A stretch of DNA of 64,000 nucleotides from Pseudomonas putida (GCF_002906855.1 NZ_MINI01000028.1:1922001-1986000), one strand, 5' to 3'. Shown: positions 1-9,038, counted from the stretch's first letter. The notes: generated from the sequence alone by a model not told the origin. Program-made: numbers and translations.

Positions 1-2
1 GC

Positions 3-824
3 ATGAGCCAAGCGTTACTCGAAGCCCGCGAGATCAGCCTGGGCTACCCGCGCGCGGGCGGCTGGCAGGAGGTGCTGGCGCGCTTCGACCTGCAACTGGC
101 GCCAGGCGAGGTGGTGACCATCCTCGGCCCCAGTGGTGTCGGCAAGTCCAGCCTGCTGCGGGTGCTGGCTGGCCTGCAGCAGCCACGTGGCGGCCGCGTG
201 ACCCTGCATGGCGAGCCATTGCAGGGTCCCCATCCGCGCCTGGCAGTGGCCTTCCAGGACCCGAGCCTGCTGCCCTGGCTGAGCCTGGAAAAGAACGTTG
301 CCTTCGGCCTGGACTTCGCCCGCCAGCCCAAGCTGACCGCAGCCGAGCGCCGTGCGCGCATCGACCATGCCATCAGCTCGGTGGGCCTGGCCCATGCGCG
401 CAACCAGTATCCGGCGCAGTTATCCGGTGGCATGGCCCAGCGCACCGCACTGGCCCGCTGCCTGGCGCGCCAGCCTGAAGTACTGCTGCTCGACGAGCCG
501 TTCGGTGCGCTCGACGAAGTGACCCGCGCCGACATGCAGCAATTGCTGCTGCAACTGATTGCCACCCACAACACGGCGGCGGTGCTGATTACCCACGATA
601 TCGACGAAGCCCTGTTGTTGTCCGACCGAGTGCTGCTACTGGGCAACCACCCGGCGCACATCCTTGGCCAATGGCACATCGACCTGGCGCAACCGCGCAC
701 GCACCGGGTCGAGGAGCTGGGCGCACTGCGCATCGAGATCCTGAAAACCCTTCGGCGGGCAAGCCGCACGGCTGAACCTTCCCCTACCTCATTGCCTTCG
801 GAGCCTGCACATGTGCATGGATGA
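3..824 (+). CDS. ABC transporter ATPase, nitrate/sulfonate/taurine (SsuB/TauB) type
   Basis: This 273-residue cytoplasmic ATPase would power an importer together with the binding protein and permease that follow. The sequence shows Walker A GPSGVGKS (42-49), Q-loop Gln85, signature LSGGMAQ (140-146), Walker B LLLDEP (161-166) and H-loop His198. The length and the tail after the H-loop fit the family that imports nitrate, sulfonates, taurine or pyrimidine precursors. The next start codon lies inside this gene's 3' end (14-base overlap), so the three genes are almost certainly one operon. The ATG sits two bases from the window edge, so its ribosome site and promoter cannot be seen. The substrate is not determined by the sequence. 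Confidence 0.93.
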   Translation: MSQALLEAREISLGYPRAGGWQEVLARFDLQLAPGEVVTILGPSGVGKSSLLRVLAGLQQPRGGRVTLHGEPLQGPHPRLAVAFQDPSLLPWLSLEKNVAFGLDFARQPKLTAAERRARIDHAISSVGLAHARNQYPAQLSGGMAQRTALARCLARQPEVLLLDEPFGALDEVTRADMQQLLLQLIATHNTAAVLITHDIDEALLLSDRVLLLGNHPAHILGQWHIDLAQPRTHRVEELGALRIEILKTLRRASRTAEPSPTSLPSEPAHVHG

Positions 825-2016
825 CTGCTGTTCCGCCACTTCGCGTCGTGATTTCCTCAAGCTCAGCGCCATGCTCACTGCCGCTGGGGCGATGCCATTG
901 CTGTCCAGCCTGCAGGCCCGCGCAGCCGCCGAACCCGACGCGCCGGTGCGCATCGGCTACCTGCCGATCACCGACGCCACGCCGCTGCTGGTGGCGCACA
1001 ACAATGGCCTGTTCGAAGCCGAAGGCATCAAGGCCGAGCGCCCGGTGCTGCTGCGTAGCTGGGCGCAGGTGATCGAGGCGTTCATCTCGGGCCAGGTCAA
1101 CGTCATTCACCTGCTGTCGCCGATGACCGTGTGGGCACGTTATGGCAGCAAGGTGCCGGCGAAGGTGGTGGCCTGGAACCATGTCGGCGGTTCGGGCCTG
1201 ACCGTGGCGCCGGACATTACCGACATGAAGCAGCTGGGCGGCAAGACCGTGGCCATCCCGTTCTGGTACTCGATCCACAACGTGGTGCTGCAGCAGATGC
1301 TCAACGACAACGGCCTGACCCCGGTGTCGAAGCCCTCCAATGCCCAGCTGGCGGCCAACGAAGTCAACCTGCTGGTGCTGCCGCCCTCGGACATGCCGCC
1401 GGCCCTGGCGAGCAAGCGCATCGCCGGCTACATCGTTGCCGAACCGTTCAACGCCCTGGCCGAGAACCTCAAGGTCGGCCGCGTGCAGCGCTTTACCGGC
1501 GATGTCTGGCGCAACCACGCCTGCTGCGTGGTGTTCATGCACGAGCACGACCTGAACAACCGTCCGGAATGGTCGCAGAAGGTGGTCAACGCCATCGTCA
1601 AGGCCCAGCACTGGACCCGCGAGCACCGTGCCGAAGCAGCGGCGCTGCTGTCCAAGGCGGGCCCCAACAAGTACACCCCGCATGAACCGGCAGTGCTGAC
1701 CAAGGTACTGGCCCCGGCCGCCGAAGACCGCGCCAGCTACATTGCCAGTGGCGCGATCCAGCATCAACAGTGGGATGAAAAGCGCATCGACTTCCAGCCC
1801 TACCCATACCCCAGCTACACCGAGGAACTGGTCAAGCGCCTGAAGCACACCCTGATCGAGGGCGAAAGCGGCTTCCTCGCCGGCCTGGACCCAGCGCAAA
1901 CGGCCCGCGACCTGGTCGACGACCGCTTCGTGCGCAACGCCATTGCGGCAGTCGGTGGCCCTTCGGTGTTCGGCATCGCCGAGAACTTCCAGCGTAGCGA
2001 GGAGTTCGCGGTCTGA
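811..2016 (+). CDS. ABC transporter periplasmic substrate-binding protein, Tat-exported (NrtA/SsuA-like)
   Basis: This 401-residue solute-binding protein delivers substrate to the adjacent permease. A twin-arginine signal SRRDFLK (11-17) is followed by a hydrophobic stretch ending near ARAAA (about 36-40), so folded export by Tat is predicted. The body resembles the NMT1/CmpA-NrtA fold ('GYLPITDATPLLVAHNNGLFEAEG' type opening, of which I quote only the theme). It is unusual that three cysteines (Cys2, Cys6, Cys7) precede the Tat motif. TCGGAG about ten bases upstream supports this ATG, which overlaps the ATPase gene. Substrate unknown; nitrate, sulfonate or a heterocycle are all possible. Confidence 0.9.
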   Translation: MCMDDCCSATSRRDFLKLSAMLTAAGAMPLLSSLQARAAAEPDAPVRIGYLPITDATPLLVAHNNGLFEAEGIKAERPVLLRSWAQVIEAFISGQVNVIHLLSPMTVWARYGSKVPAKVVAWNHVGGSGLTVAPDITDMKQLGGKTVAIPFWYSIHNVVLQQMLNDNGLTPVSKPSNAQLAANEVNLLVLPPSDMPPALASKRIAGYIVAEPFNALAENLKVGRVQRFTGDVWRNHACCVVFMHEHDLNNRPEWSQKVVNAIVKAQHWTREHRAEAAALLSKAGPNKYTPHEPAVLTKVLAPAAEDRASYIASGAIQHQQWDEKRIDFQPYPYPSYTEELVKRLKHTLIEGESGFLAGLDPAQTARDLVDDRFVRNAIAAVGGPSVFGIAENFQRSEEFAV

Positions 2017-2771
2017 TGCGCAAGCACGTCGTCCATGCCGGCCTGGGTTTGGCCGGCCTGCTGGGGTTGCTCTTGCTGTGGTGGCTGGGGGTGCGGTTGT
2101 TCGGCGAGGCCGACGGCCTGTCGGCGCGCTTCTCGCCCCAGGCGACCCTGGCCAGCCTGGTCGAGCTGCTCGGCCAGGGCGAGGTCTACGGGCATGTCTG
2201 GGTCAGCCTCAAGCGCATTCTGGTTGGCCTGCTGCTGGCGCTGCTGATTGGCGTGCCGCTGGGGCTGCTGGTCGGCAGCTACCGGCATCTGGAGGCGGCG
2301 ACCACGCCAGCGTTCCAGTTCCTGCGGATGATCTCGCCACTGTCGTGGATGCCGGTGGTGGTAATGCTGATGGGCGTAGGCGACCAGCCGATCTACTTCC
2401 TGCTGGCCTTCGCCGCGCTGTGGCCGATCCTGCTCAACACCGCCGCTGGCGTGCGCCAGCTCGACCCGCGCTGGCTGCAGCTGAGCCGCAGCCTCAGTGC
2501 CACGCGTTGGGAAACCTTGTGCAAGGTGATCCTCCCTGGGGTGATCGGCCATGTACTGACCGGTGTGCGCCTGGCCATTGGCATCCTGTGGATCGTGCTG
2601 GTGCCGTGCGAGATGCTCGGGGTGAGTGCGGGGCTGGGGTATTTCATTCTCGATACCCGCGATCGCCTGGCGTACTCGGAGCTGATGGCGATGGTGCTGC
2701 TGATCGGCGTGTTGGGGTTCATGCTCGATGCCCTGGCTCGCGGGCTGCATCGGCGTTGGGTGCATGCCTGA
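2016..2771 (+). CDS. ABC transporter inner-membrane permease (BPD_transp_1)
   Basis: This 251-residue multispanning permease completes the importer. Several long hydrophobic segments are visible, and the cytoplasmic EAA-type loop lies around residues 155-190 (SLSATRWETLCKVILPG followed by TGVR), where the ATPase docks. Its ATG overlaps the stop codon of the binding-protein gene by one base, showing translational coupling. Gene order ATPase, binding protein, permease is compact, and a REP inverted pair follows the stop, so the operon probably ends here. Confidence 0.92.
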   Translation: MRKHVVHAGLGLAGLLGLLLLWWLGVRLFGEADGLSARFSPQATLASLVELLGQGEVYGHVWVSLKRILVGLLLALLIGVPLGLLVGSYRHLEAATTPAFQFLRMISPLSWMPVVVMLMGVGDQPIYFLLAFAALWPILLNTAAGVRQLDPRWLQLSRSLSATRWETLCKVILPGVIGHVLTGVRLAIGILWIVLVPCEMLGVSAGLGYFILDTRDRLAYSELMAMVLLIGVLGFMLDALARGLHRRWVHA

Positions 2772-2785
2772 CCGGCCAGTTCTGT

Positions 2786-2855
2786 CTCTTCGCGGGGCAA
2801 GCCCGCCCCTACAGGACGGTGCGTTCCTGTAGGAGCGGGCTTGCCCCGCGAAGAG
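2786..2855. repeat. Inverted pair of REP elements
   Basis: Two 31-base arms (2786-2816 and 2825-2855) are reverse complements with one mismatch and contain the P. putida REP core GCGGGCTTGCCCCGCG. The pair lies between the ends of the convergent permease and acetyltransferase genes. Such pairs form strong hairpins and can stabilise 3' ends or terminate transcription. The same core recurs at 18418-18504 and in partial form at 5578, 29696 and 39604. Confidence 0.93.
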
Positions 2856-2864
2856 GCCGCACGA

Positions 2865-3551
2865 TCAATGCACCGACTTGCGCTCCCGCACACAGGCCTT
2901 CGCCTGGGCGGTCAAATCATCCAGCCATTCATCCCGCTGCTGCTCGGCATCGAGCATGGCATCCTCACCCTGCTGATTAAGCAGGTAAGTGTGAATCTGC
3001 AGCACCTCGGCAGTCTGGTAGATCGGCGCAATATCCAGCCGGCCGATCAGCGCACCACTGGCCTGGCCGGTACTGCTCATCAGCACCTGCGGCCCGCTGG
3101 CGGCGACCACCTGCATGCCCATGCTTTCGAACCAGGGCACCTGATGGGCAAAGGCATTCAGCTCGACGCTGGCATAGCGCGCCTGCGCATCACCCAGCAG
3201 GGCACGGGCAATGCCTTGGCGGCGGTGGCTGGGCGCCACGGCCAGAAACGCCAGGGCGCAGGCCTGGGGGTTGTCCTGGGCCGGCAAGGTCAAGGCGAAA
3301 CCGAGCAACTGGTCTGGGGCGTCGGCATCCAGAGCCAGGGTCAACTGCACCGCCAGGCCACGGGTGCCGTCAATGGCCTGCAGATACTGGTGCACCTCCA
3401 TGCCGACACCGTACTGGTACAGCGGATAGAGCGGGTTTTCGGCACGAATGGCGACGCTGCTCAGGTCGCCGACGTTGTGGATCACCAGCTCGCGGATCTG
3501 GTTCTGGAAGGACTCGGGCGGCACGCTGTCGAGGCGGCTCAGGATGAACAT
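2865..3551 (-). CDS. GNAT-family N-acetyltransferase
   Basis: A 228-residue protein with the acetyl-CoA binding motif A, AFLAVAPSHRRQGIARALL (101-119), including the R-R-Q-G-I-A loop. The substrate is not evident. I start at the ATG at 3551 (MFILSRLD) because a GGAG lies 12 bases upstream and the longer reading frame adds only low-complexity residues. It sits next to argC in the same direction, 71 bases downstream of it, so co-transcription is plausible, but a role in arginine synthesis is not implied by sequence. Confidence 0.82.
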   Translation of the reverse strand: MFILSRLDSVPPESFQNQIRELVIHNVGDLSSVAIRAENPLYPLYQYGVGMEVHQYLQAIDGTRGLAVQLTLALDADAPDQLLGFALTLPAQDNPQACALAFLAVAPSHRRQGIARALLGDAQARYASVELNAFAHQVPWFESMGMQVVAASGPQVLMSSTGQASGALIGRLDIAPIYQTAEVLQIHTYLLNQQGEDAMLDAEQQRDEWLDDLTAQAKACVRERKSVH

Positions 3552-3622
3552 CGGTGGACGGGCTCCGGCTGCGGTTGGCTCACCGCGCCGGGTTGGCGCG
3601 GGGTGCACAGTCTAAACCCTTT

Positions 3623-4558
3623 TTAGCCGCGCATCGCGGCAAGCATCAGGTCGAGGTTCTGCACCGCTGCGCCCGAGGCTCCCTTGCCGAGGTTGTCAAA
3701 TACCGCCGTCAGCACCACCTGGCCGTGCTCGGGGTTGGCGTACAGCGCCAGGCGCAGGTCGTTGCTGTCGTTCAGCGCCTCAGGGTCGAGCGGGGTGGCC
3801 GGACCTTGCTGGTGCAGGGGCATCACCTGCACATGGCGGGCGCCCTGATAGTGCTGTTCCAGGCAAGCTTGCAACTGTTCCGCGTCGGGCTGGCCAGGCA
3901 ACAGGCGCAGTTGCAGCGGGATGCTCAGGACGATGCCCTGGCGATAGGCCGCGTAACCCGGCAGGAACATCGGCCGTGCCGACAGGCCAGCGTGCAGCTG
4001 GATCTCCGGCACGTGCTTGTGCGCCAGTTCCAGGCCATACAGCTGCAAGGTCGGGGCGTGTTCAGCACCCGGGGTCTCATGCCGCTCGACGGCTGCGCGG
4101 CCGCCGCCGGAATAGCCGGAGATGGCATGGATGCTCAGCGGGTAGTCGGCAGGTAGCAGGCCGGCCTGGACCAGCGGGCGCAGCAGGGCAATGGCGCCAG
4201 TGGGGTAGCAGCCAGGGTTGCTGACACGTTTGGCTTGGGCGATACGCTCGGCTTGTTGCCCATCCAGTTCTGGCAGGCCGTAGACCCAACCTGGCGTGGT
4301 GCGGTGCGCGGAGCTGGCATCGATGACCCGTACCGCCGGGTTTTCGATGGCCGCAACAGCCTCGCGGGCGGCGTCGTCGGGCAGGCACAGCAAGGCGATG
4401 TCGGCGCTGTTGATGGCGTCGCTGCGCCGCTGTGGGTCCTTGCGCTCGGCTTCGGGCAGGGTCAGCAGGCGCAGGTCGTTGCGACCTTGCAGGCGGGCGT
4501 GGATCTGCAGGCCGGTGGTGCCTTGGTCGCCGTCGATGAAGACAACTGGTTTGTGCAT
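3623..4558 (-). CDS. argC: N-acetyl-gamma-glutamyl-phosphate reductase, type 2
   Basis: This 311-residue NADPH-dependent reductase converts N-acetylglutamyl phosphate to the semialdehyde in arginine synthesis. The short length, N-terminal GDQGTTG (10-16) and active-site SNPGCYPTG with Cys117 place it in the type-2 ArgC group, distinct from the roughly 345-residue type-1 enzyme. Pseudomonads often carry both, so this may be the secondary copy. It stands alone, without argB, argJ or argD nearby. Confidence 0.93.
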   Translation of the reverse strand: MHKPVVFIDGDQGTTGLQIHARLQGRNDLRLLTLPEAERKDPQRRSDAINSADIALLCLPDDAAREAVAAIENPAVRVIDASSAHRTTPGWVYGLPELDGQQAERIAQAKRVSNPGCYPTGAIALLRPLVQAGLLPADYPLSIHAISGYSGGGRAAVERHETPGAEHAPTLQLYGLELAHKHVPEIQLHAGLSARPMFLPGYAAYRQGIVLSIPLQLRLLPGQPDAEQLQACLEQHYQGARHVQVMPLHQQGPATPLDPEALNDSNDLRLALYANPEHGQVVLTAVFDNLGKGASGAAVQNLDLMLAAMRG

Positions 4559-4673
4559 GGTCGGGAGTCCGGTCAGGGGAGGGGGTGGCCTATGCTCGCC
4601 TGTGGCCTTGAGAAAGAAAATTTGAATATCATGATGCTGAAATTCAGTTTTGATGAATCAAGGATCGCCGCCC

Positions 4674-5555
4674 ATGCGCGAAATCAGCCTCGACCGCCTG
4701 CGCACCCTGGTAGTGATTGCCGACCTGGGCTCCTTTGCCGAAGCCGCCCGCCAGCTCAACCTGGCGCCGCCCACCATCAGCCTGCACGTGGCCGAGCTGG
4801 AAGCGCGGGTCGGCGCGCCGCTGCTGACCCGCAACCGCAACCAGGTGCGCCCCACGAGCATCGGCGAGACCTTGCTGGCACGCGCTCGTCGTTTGCTGGC
4901 CGATGCCGATCTGGCCCTGGACGAGGTGCGTCGCCAGGTCGAAGGTCTGACTGGGCGGGTGCGCCTGGGCGCCTCGACGGGGGCTATTGCCCATCTGCTG
5001 CCCAGGGCCCTCGAACACCTGCGGGTGGCGCACCCGGGCATCGACGTACAGGTTCAGGTGCTGACCTCCCAGGCTTCCCTGGCGCGCTTGCGCGAAGGCA
5101 ACCTGGATATCGGCCTGGTAGCGCTGCCACAGGTGGCTGGCAAGGGCGTCAGGCTCACGCCCTGGCGGCGTGACCCGATCCTGGCGTATGTGCCGGCCGA
5201 CTGGCAGCCGCCGGCAAAGGTCACCCCCGGCTGGCTGGCGCAGCGTGCGTTGATCCTCAATGACAACAGCACCCAGCTGTCGCGGGTGACGGGTGAGTGG
5301 TTCGCGGCGGCGGGTTTGTATCCCGAGCCGCGCATCGAACTGAACTACAACGATGCCATCAAGAGCCTGGTGGGCGCCGGCTATGGCGCGACCTTGTTGC
5401 CGCAGGAAGGTGAGGCCGCCGAACTGGACCGGCGCATTGCGCGCCGGCCGCTGCGGCCAGGGTTGTGGCGCCAGCTGGGAATTGCCTGCCGGGAGGGGCA
5501 GGTGGAGCGGGCCACCGGGTTCGTACTTGAGGCGCTGGAGCGGTTGCGGCAATAA
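4674..5555 (+). CDS. LysR-family transcriptional regulator
   Basis: A 293-residue regulator with an N-terminal winged helix-turn-helix (DRLRTLVVIADLGSFAEAAR onward) and a C-terminal substrate-binding domain. I chose the ATG at 4674 because AAGGA lies nine bases upstream; a TTG at 4650 and an ATG at 4653 are in frame but have no better ribosome site. It is divergent from argC with a 115-base gap and may or may not control it. No effector can be inferred. Confidence 0.9.
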   Translation: MREISLDRLRTLVVIADLGSFAEAARQLNLAPPTISLHVAELEARVGAPLLTRNRNQVRPTSIGETLLARARRLLADADLALDEVRRQVEGLTGRVRLGASTGAIAHLLPRALEHLRVAHPGIDVQVQVLTSQASLARLREGNLDIGLVALPQVAGKGVRLTPWRRDPILAYVPADWQPPAKVTPGWLAQRALILNDNSTQLSRVTGEWFAAAGLYPEPRIELNYNDAIKSLVGAGYGATLLPQEGEAAELDRRIARRPLRPGLWRQLGIACREGQVERATGFVLEALERLRQ

Positions 5556-5577
5556 GGGCAGCAAAGCCCACGCGGTA

Positions 5578-5602
5578 CCTGTGGGAGCCGCGCTTGCCGG
5601 CC
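5578..5602 (+). repeat. Partial (single) REP-like element
   Basis: CCTGTGGGAGCCGCGCTTGC followed by CGGCC resembles a single REP arm, in the 72-base gap between the convergent LysR and tautomerase genes. Confidence 0.6.
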
Positions 5603-5627
5603 AAAGGGGAGCAAAGCGCCCCAGCGT

Positions 5628-5834
5628 TCAGCCCCGCTCTCGCAGGCGAACTGCCGTCACGGTCTCGCCGCCAACCCCCCAGTTGTCCGTCGGCACTTCC
5701 TCGATCACCACGAAGGTACTGGCCGGTGGCTTGCCCAGTACCTGTTCGAGCAACTGCGTGGTGCCCTCGATCAGCTGGCGCTTGTGTTGCTGGGTCACCC
5801 CCTCATCGGTCACCCGGATATGAACGTAAGGCAT
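5628..5834 (-). CDS. 4-oxalocrotonate tautomerase family enzyme
   Basis: A 68-residue protein that begins Met-Pro; Pro1 (after Met removal) is the catalytic base in this family. The length and the PYVHIRVTDEGVTQQHKRQLIEG opening are typical of 4-OT-like tautomerases, which form hexamers and ketonise dienols. It lies 18 bases downstream of the SDR gene on the same strand, so the two are probably one transcript. No meta-cleavage genes are nearby, so the physiological substrate is unknown. Confidence 0.88.
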   Translation of the reverse strand: MPYVHIRVTDEGVTQQHKRQLIEGTTQLLEQVLGKPPASTFVVIEEVPTDNWGVGGETVTAVRLRERG

Positions 5835-5852
5835 GGCTGTTCGCTCCTCGGT

Positions 5853-6587
5853 TCAGTGCCAGGTGCCGGCGGTGCTGCCACCGTCCACGGGCAGGATGAC
5901 GCCGCTGACGAAGCGCGCATCGGTCAGGTACAGCACGGCATCCACCACATCCTGCGGCTTGCCTGTGCGACCGCTTGGTGACAGCCCGCCAAGCCCTTCG
6001 ACGTTGCCGCTGTGCAGCGGTGTATCGATGATCCCCGGCGCCACCGCATTGACCTGCACACCGCTGGCGGCCAGTTCCAGAGCCAGGCCTTTGACCGCCT
6101 GGTTGAGCCCGCCCTTGACCAACACTGGCAATAGCGCCGGCACGCGGGTATCCGGCTGCAGGGCGATAGAGGCAGTGATGGCGATGATCTGCCCGTGGCC
6201 TTGTGCAGCCATGACCCTTGCCGCTGCCTGCGACGGATAGAAAAAGCCCTTGAGGTTGGTGCCCACCAGCGCGTCGACGTCAGCCTCGCTGTACTCGGTA
6301 AAGGGCTTGGGGATGAAAATCCCCGCGTTGTTGATCAGGATGTCGACGCCGCCGAAGGTCGCCTGTGCCGTGGCGATCAGGTGCTGGGCAGTCTTGGCTT
6401 CGGCGATGTCGCCGGCCACGCCGGCGAAGCGCTGCGGGTGACCGAGGCGGGCGGCGGCCTGCTCCAGGCGCGCTTGGCTGCGGGCATTGCCGACCACGTT
6501 GTCGCCGCGCTCGAGGAAGGCCTCGGCGAGGGCGAAGCCCAGGCCGCTGGAGGCCCCGGTGATGATGACGGTTCTTGGCGTGCTCAT
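5853..6587 (-). CDS. Short-chain dehydrogenase/reductase-like protein lacking the catalytic tyrosine
   Basis: A 244-residue Rossmann protein with cofactor motif TGASSGLG (10-17) and NNAG (87-90). Ser140 (ITASIAL) and Lys158 match the SDR active site, but the YxxxK tyrosine position is Pro154 (LLPVLVKGG), so a classical Tyr-dependent oxidoreductase mechanism looks impaired. A subfamily of SDR relatives with a replaced tyrosine is known, so this need not be a recent mutation. It is followed by the tautomerase gene and is divergent from a LysR gene 124 bases away, a common arrangement for a regulated enzyme pair. Confidence 0.85.
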   Translation of the reverse strand: MSTPRTVIITGASSGLGFALAEAFLERGDNVVGNARSQARLEQAAARLGHPQRFAGVAGDIAEAKTAQHLIATAQATFGGVDILINNAGIFIPKPFTEYSEADVDALVGTNLKGFFYPSQAAARVMAAQGHGQIIAITASIALQPDTRVPALLPVLVKGGLNQAVKGLALELAASGVQVNAVAPGIIDTPLHSGNVEGLGGLSPSGRTGKPQDVVDAVLYLTDARFVSGVILPVDGGSTAGTWH

Positions 6588-6711
6588 GGTTGCGTTCTCC
6601 GAAAGTGAGCCGGTTGGCTCGTGGTGGAGATCACTGTAGGGCGCAACGCCTGCTTGAAAAATGAGCCGGATGGCACTTCAATCGATACACCATGTAATTA
6701 ATCGAGCCGCC

Positions 6712-7632
6712 ATGACCCGCTACTTCGACGACTTGCAACTGGGCAGCCTGGAGTTGTTCTGCCTGGCAGCCGATACCGGCAGTTTCACTGCTGCGGCCGC
6801 CGAGGCCGGTGTCACCCCGGCAGCGGTGAGCCGCAGCGTGGCGCGTCTGGAGGAACGCCTGGGCGTGCGCCTGTTCGTACGGACCACCCGGCAGATGCGC
6901 CTGTCCGACGCCGGCCAGGCCTATTACCAGCAATGTCGACAGGCGCTCGGGCAGTTGGTCGAGGCGGAGCGCCAGGCCACCGGTGGCCAGGCCGTGCCCA
7001 GTGGCCGCCTGCGCATCAGCGCGCCCACCCCTTATGCGCATCACCGTCTGCTGCCGTTGTTGCCGGCGTTCCGTCAGCGCTATCCACAGGTGCAGGTAGA
7101 CTTGCATGTCAGCAATCGCAACGTCGACTTCGCCGAAGAGCCCTTCGACCTCGCTATCCGTGGTCGCGAGCCAGCCGATTCGCGGCTGGTGGCGCGGCGT
7201 CTGGAGGATGCCGAATTGGTGGTGGTGGCGACCCCGGGCTACCTGGCCCGCATGGGTACGCCGCAGGTGCCGCAGGACCTGGCCGGGCATGAGTGCATTC
7301 AGTTCGAACTGGCCAGCAACGGCCGCCGTTCGCCATGGCGTTTTCGCATCGAAGGCCGCGAGGTTGAAATGGATACCGACGGTGGCTTCACCTGCCTGGG
7401 CGACTTCCTGGCAACCGCGACACTGGTGCGCCATGGGGGTGGCCTGATGCAGGCCTACCGCTTCACCGTGCAGGACGCGCTGGCGAGTGGCGAGCTGGTC
7501 GAGGTATTGGGCGCATACGGCGGCACCTCGCGTCCCTTCATGCTGATCTACCCCCAGGCCCGACACATGCCATTGCGGGTACGGGCGTTCATTGACTTCC
7601 TGTTTGCCGAGGGCGCTCGACCGCTGATCTGA
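6712..7632 (+). CDS. LysR-family transcriptional regulator
   Basis: A 306-residue regulator: N-terminal helix-turn-helix (FTAAAAEAGVTPAAVSRSVARLEE) and a LysR substrate-binding domain. The ATG at 6712 (MTRYFDD) is preferred over an upstream ATG at 6661, because family proteins begin close to the helix-turn-helix and the extra residues look non-coding. It is divergent from the SDR/tautomerase pair and is the likeliest regulator of it. An inverted TTGAA/TTCAA pair at 6654-6681 in the intergenic region could be its binding site, but this is weak. Confidence 0.9.
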   Translation: MTRYFDDLQLGSLELFCLAADTGSFTAAAAEAGVTPAAVSRSVARLEERLGVRLFVRTTRQMRLSDAGQAYYQQCRQALGQLVEAERQATGGQAVPSGRLRISAPTPYAHHRLLPLLPAFRQRYPQVQVDLHVSNRNVDFAEEPFDLAIRGREPADSRLVARRLEDAELVVVATPGYLARMGTPQVPQDLAGHECIQFELASNGRRSPWRFRIEGREVEMDTDGGFTCLGDFLATATLVRHGGGLMQAYRFTVQDALASGELVEVLGAYGGTSRPFMLIYPQARHMPLRVRAFIDFLFAEGARPLI

Positions 7633-7723
7633 ACCGACACACTGGGCCTGCGCCGACTATGCTCTTTTCTGCGTCGAGCCATTGTCTCTCGATGATCATT
7701 CCGATTGCCCAGGAGAACGCTCC

Positions 7724-7996
7724 ATGAAATCCATGAAATTCGTGCCTCTACTGGTGATTGCCTCAGTGTTGAGCTTTACCGCCCATGCCGACGCTAAAAG
7801 CAACTGCGCGGCCAAGATCAGTGAGCTGGAAAGTATCCATAAAGCCGATGGCCCGGGGCTGCATGGTGGTATGGCACACGACTACAAAGAGCACTTGAAA
7901 ACAGCCAAGGACGCGCAGGCGAAGGGGGACTATACCCAATGCCAGGCCTCGGCTGACCAAGCCAAGACCATCTACAACAAGGCCCGCAGCAAATAG
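7724..7996 (+). CDS. Small secreted protein of unknown function
   Basis: A 90-residue protein with a clean signal peptide (hydrophobic 6-20, probable cleavage after AHADA near 24), leaving a mature helical Lys/Ala-rich domain of about 66 residues with two cysteines (Cys28, Cys73) that could form a periplasmic disulfide. AGGAG ten bases upstream supports the ATG at 7724. I do not recognise a characterised family. Confidence 0.8.
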   Translation: MKSMKFVPLLVIASVLSFTAHADAKSNCAAKISELESIHKADGPGLHGGMAHDYKEHLKTAKDAQAKGDYTQCQASADQAKTIYNKARSK

Positions 7997-8009
7997 TTAC
8001 ATGGCTGTA

Positions 8010-8043
8010 CGGCTTCTTCGCGGCGACGTACGTGAAGAAGCCG
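8010..8043. terminator. Hairpin between convergent genes
   Basis: CGGCTTCTTC (8010-8019) pairs with GAAGAAGCCG (8034-8043) around a 14-base loop, directly after the small secreted-protein gene. There is no T-run, so termination is only suggested. Confidence 0.45.
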
Positions 8044-8106
8044 GCACAGGCATACCCATCCAGGCTGCCAGCTTTCAGCCAGACGAAATCCCCACCGGAT
8101 CGAGCA

Positions 8107-8757
8107 TCAGAACCAGCGGTCGTTCTTCTTCCGGCCGCGGGTCAGCGCCGGCAGGATCAGCCCCGCCAGCAGGCCAGCGCCGGCGATGCTGCCGCCGTAC
8201 ACCATGTAGCGCATCATCACCTGCTTGTTCTCGTCGCCCAGGCGTGCCTGTGTATCGCGCAGGCTCGATTGGCTCTGGTCGAGCTGTTCGTTGAGTGCCT
8301 GGTTACGGGCTTCCAGTTCATCAATGAGCTTCTTGCGCGAGTCGAGGGTTTCCTGCATGCCCTGCACGCGGTTCTTCCAGCTGTCATCGATGTTCTTGAG
8401 CTGCCCGGACAGCTCCGCCACCTGTGCGTCGAGCTGCGGCAGGCGCTCGTTCTGGCCCGGTACCGACTGCAGGTCGCTGGTGAGGATCCACACCAGGTCG
8501 CCATTTTGCCCACGCACCTGGCTGTAGTTGCCCTGGCTGCCGATCAGGGTGAGTTTCTGCCCGGACTTGAGCGTGCCGACGATGCGGTGGCCATCGGTCG
8601 GGCCACTGCGCACATAGGTGCTCAAACTGTCGCTGACCCAGCGCGCATCGCTGGCCGGCTCTTCGGCATGCGCGGGGACGGCAAGAGCCACCAAGGCGGC
8701 GAGCAGGCTGCCGCGCAGGGCAGGGAGGGCAAGGGAGGCTGGGCGGGATTCAGGCAT
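8107..8757 (-). CDS. TIGR04211-type SH3 domain protein (YgiM-like), membrane anchored
   Basis: A 216-residue protein: N-terminal signal sequence (LAALVALAVPAHAEE), bacterial SH3 domain (WVSDSLSTYVRSGPTDGHRIVGTLKSG theme), a coiled-coil rich in Glu/Gln/Asp, then a single C-terminal membrane span (GGSIAGAGLLAGLILPAL) and a basic RGRKK tail. This order matches the YgiM/TIGR04211 family, which is thought to sit in the periplasm anchored by its C terminus. The ATG at 8757 is chosen because the signal peptide follows directly; the upstream 40 residues of the open frame do not look coding. No operon partners. Confidence 0.87.
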   Translation of the reverse strand: MPESRPASLALPALRGSLLAALVALAVPAHAEEPASDARWVSDSLSTYVRSGPTDGHRIVGTLKSGQKLTLIGSQGNYSQVRGQNGDLVWILTSDLQSVPGQNERLPQLDAQVAELSGQLKNIDDSWKNRVQGMQETLDSRKKLIDELEARNQALNEQLDQSQSSLRDTQARLGDENKQVMMRYMVYGGSIAGAGLLAGLILPALTRGRKKNDRWF

Positions 8758-9038
8758 TTTGGGTCTTCGCTGCAACAGGAAAAATAGGCCCGGTAACTGT
8801 AGATCAGCGACGGAGCCGGCGAACCGGTCGGTGAATTGACCGTCAGGGACAGACCGCATTTTTGTAAGCAGGTTCACTGCTGAATGTAGGAATTACCAAC
8901 AGAATGTTGCAAGTGCCGGGCTAGAGGCGCTGCGTGCCCATGACACGATTGTAATGCTGCGATCACCTTGGCGTTATCCGCCAGGCCCCACTCTCCGACT
9001 CCGCCAACACAATAAAAAACCTCCCCAAGGAGCTTCGG

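Noticed and set aside
784..1899. Long antisense frame across the binding-protein gene
   Set aside because: Shadow frame caused by high GC; the plus strand carries a complete Tat-exported protein. Similar antisense frames at 18528-20042, 38040-39608 and 45921-47522 were dropped for the same reason.
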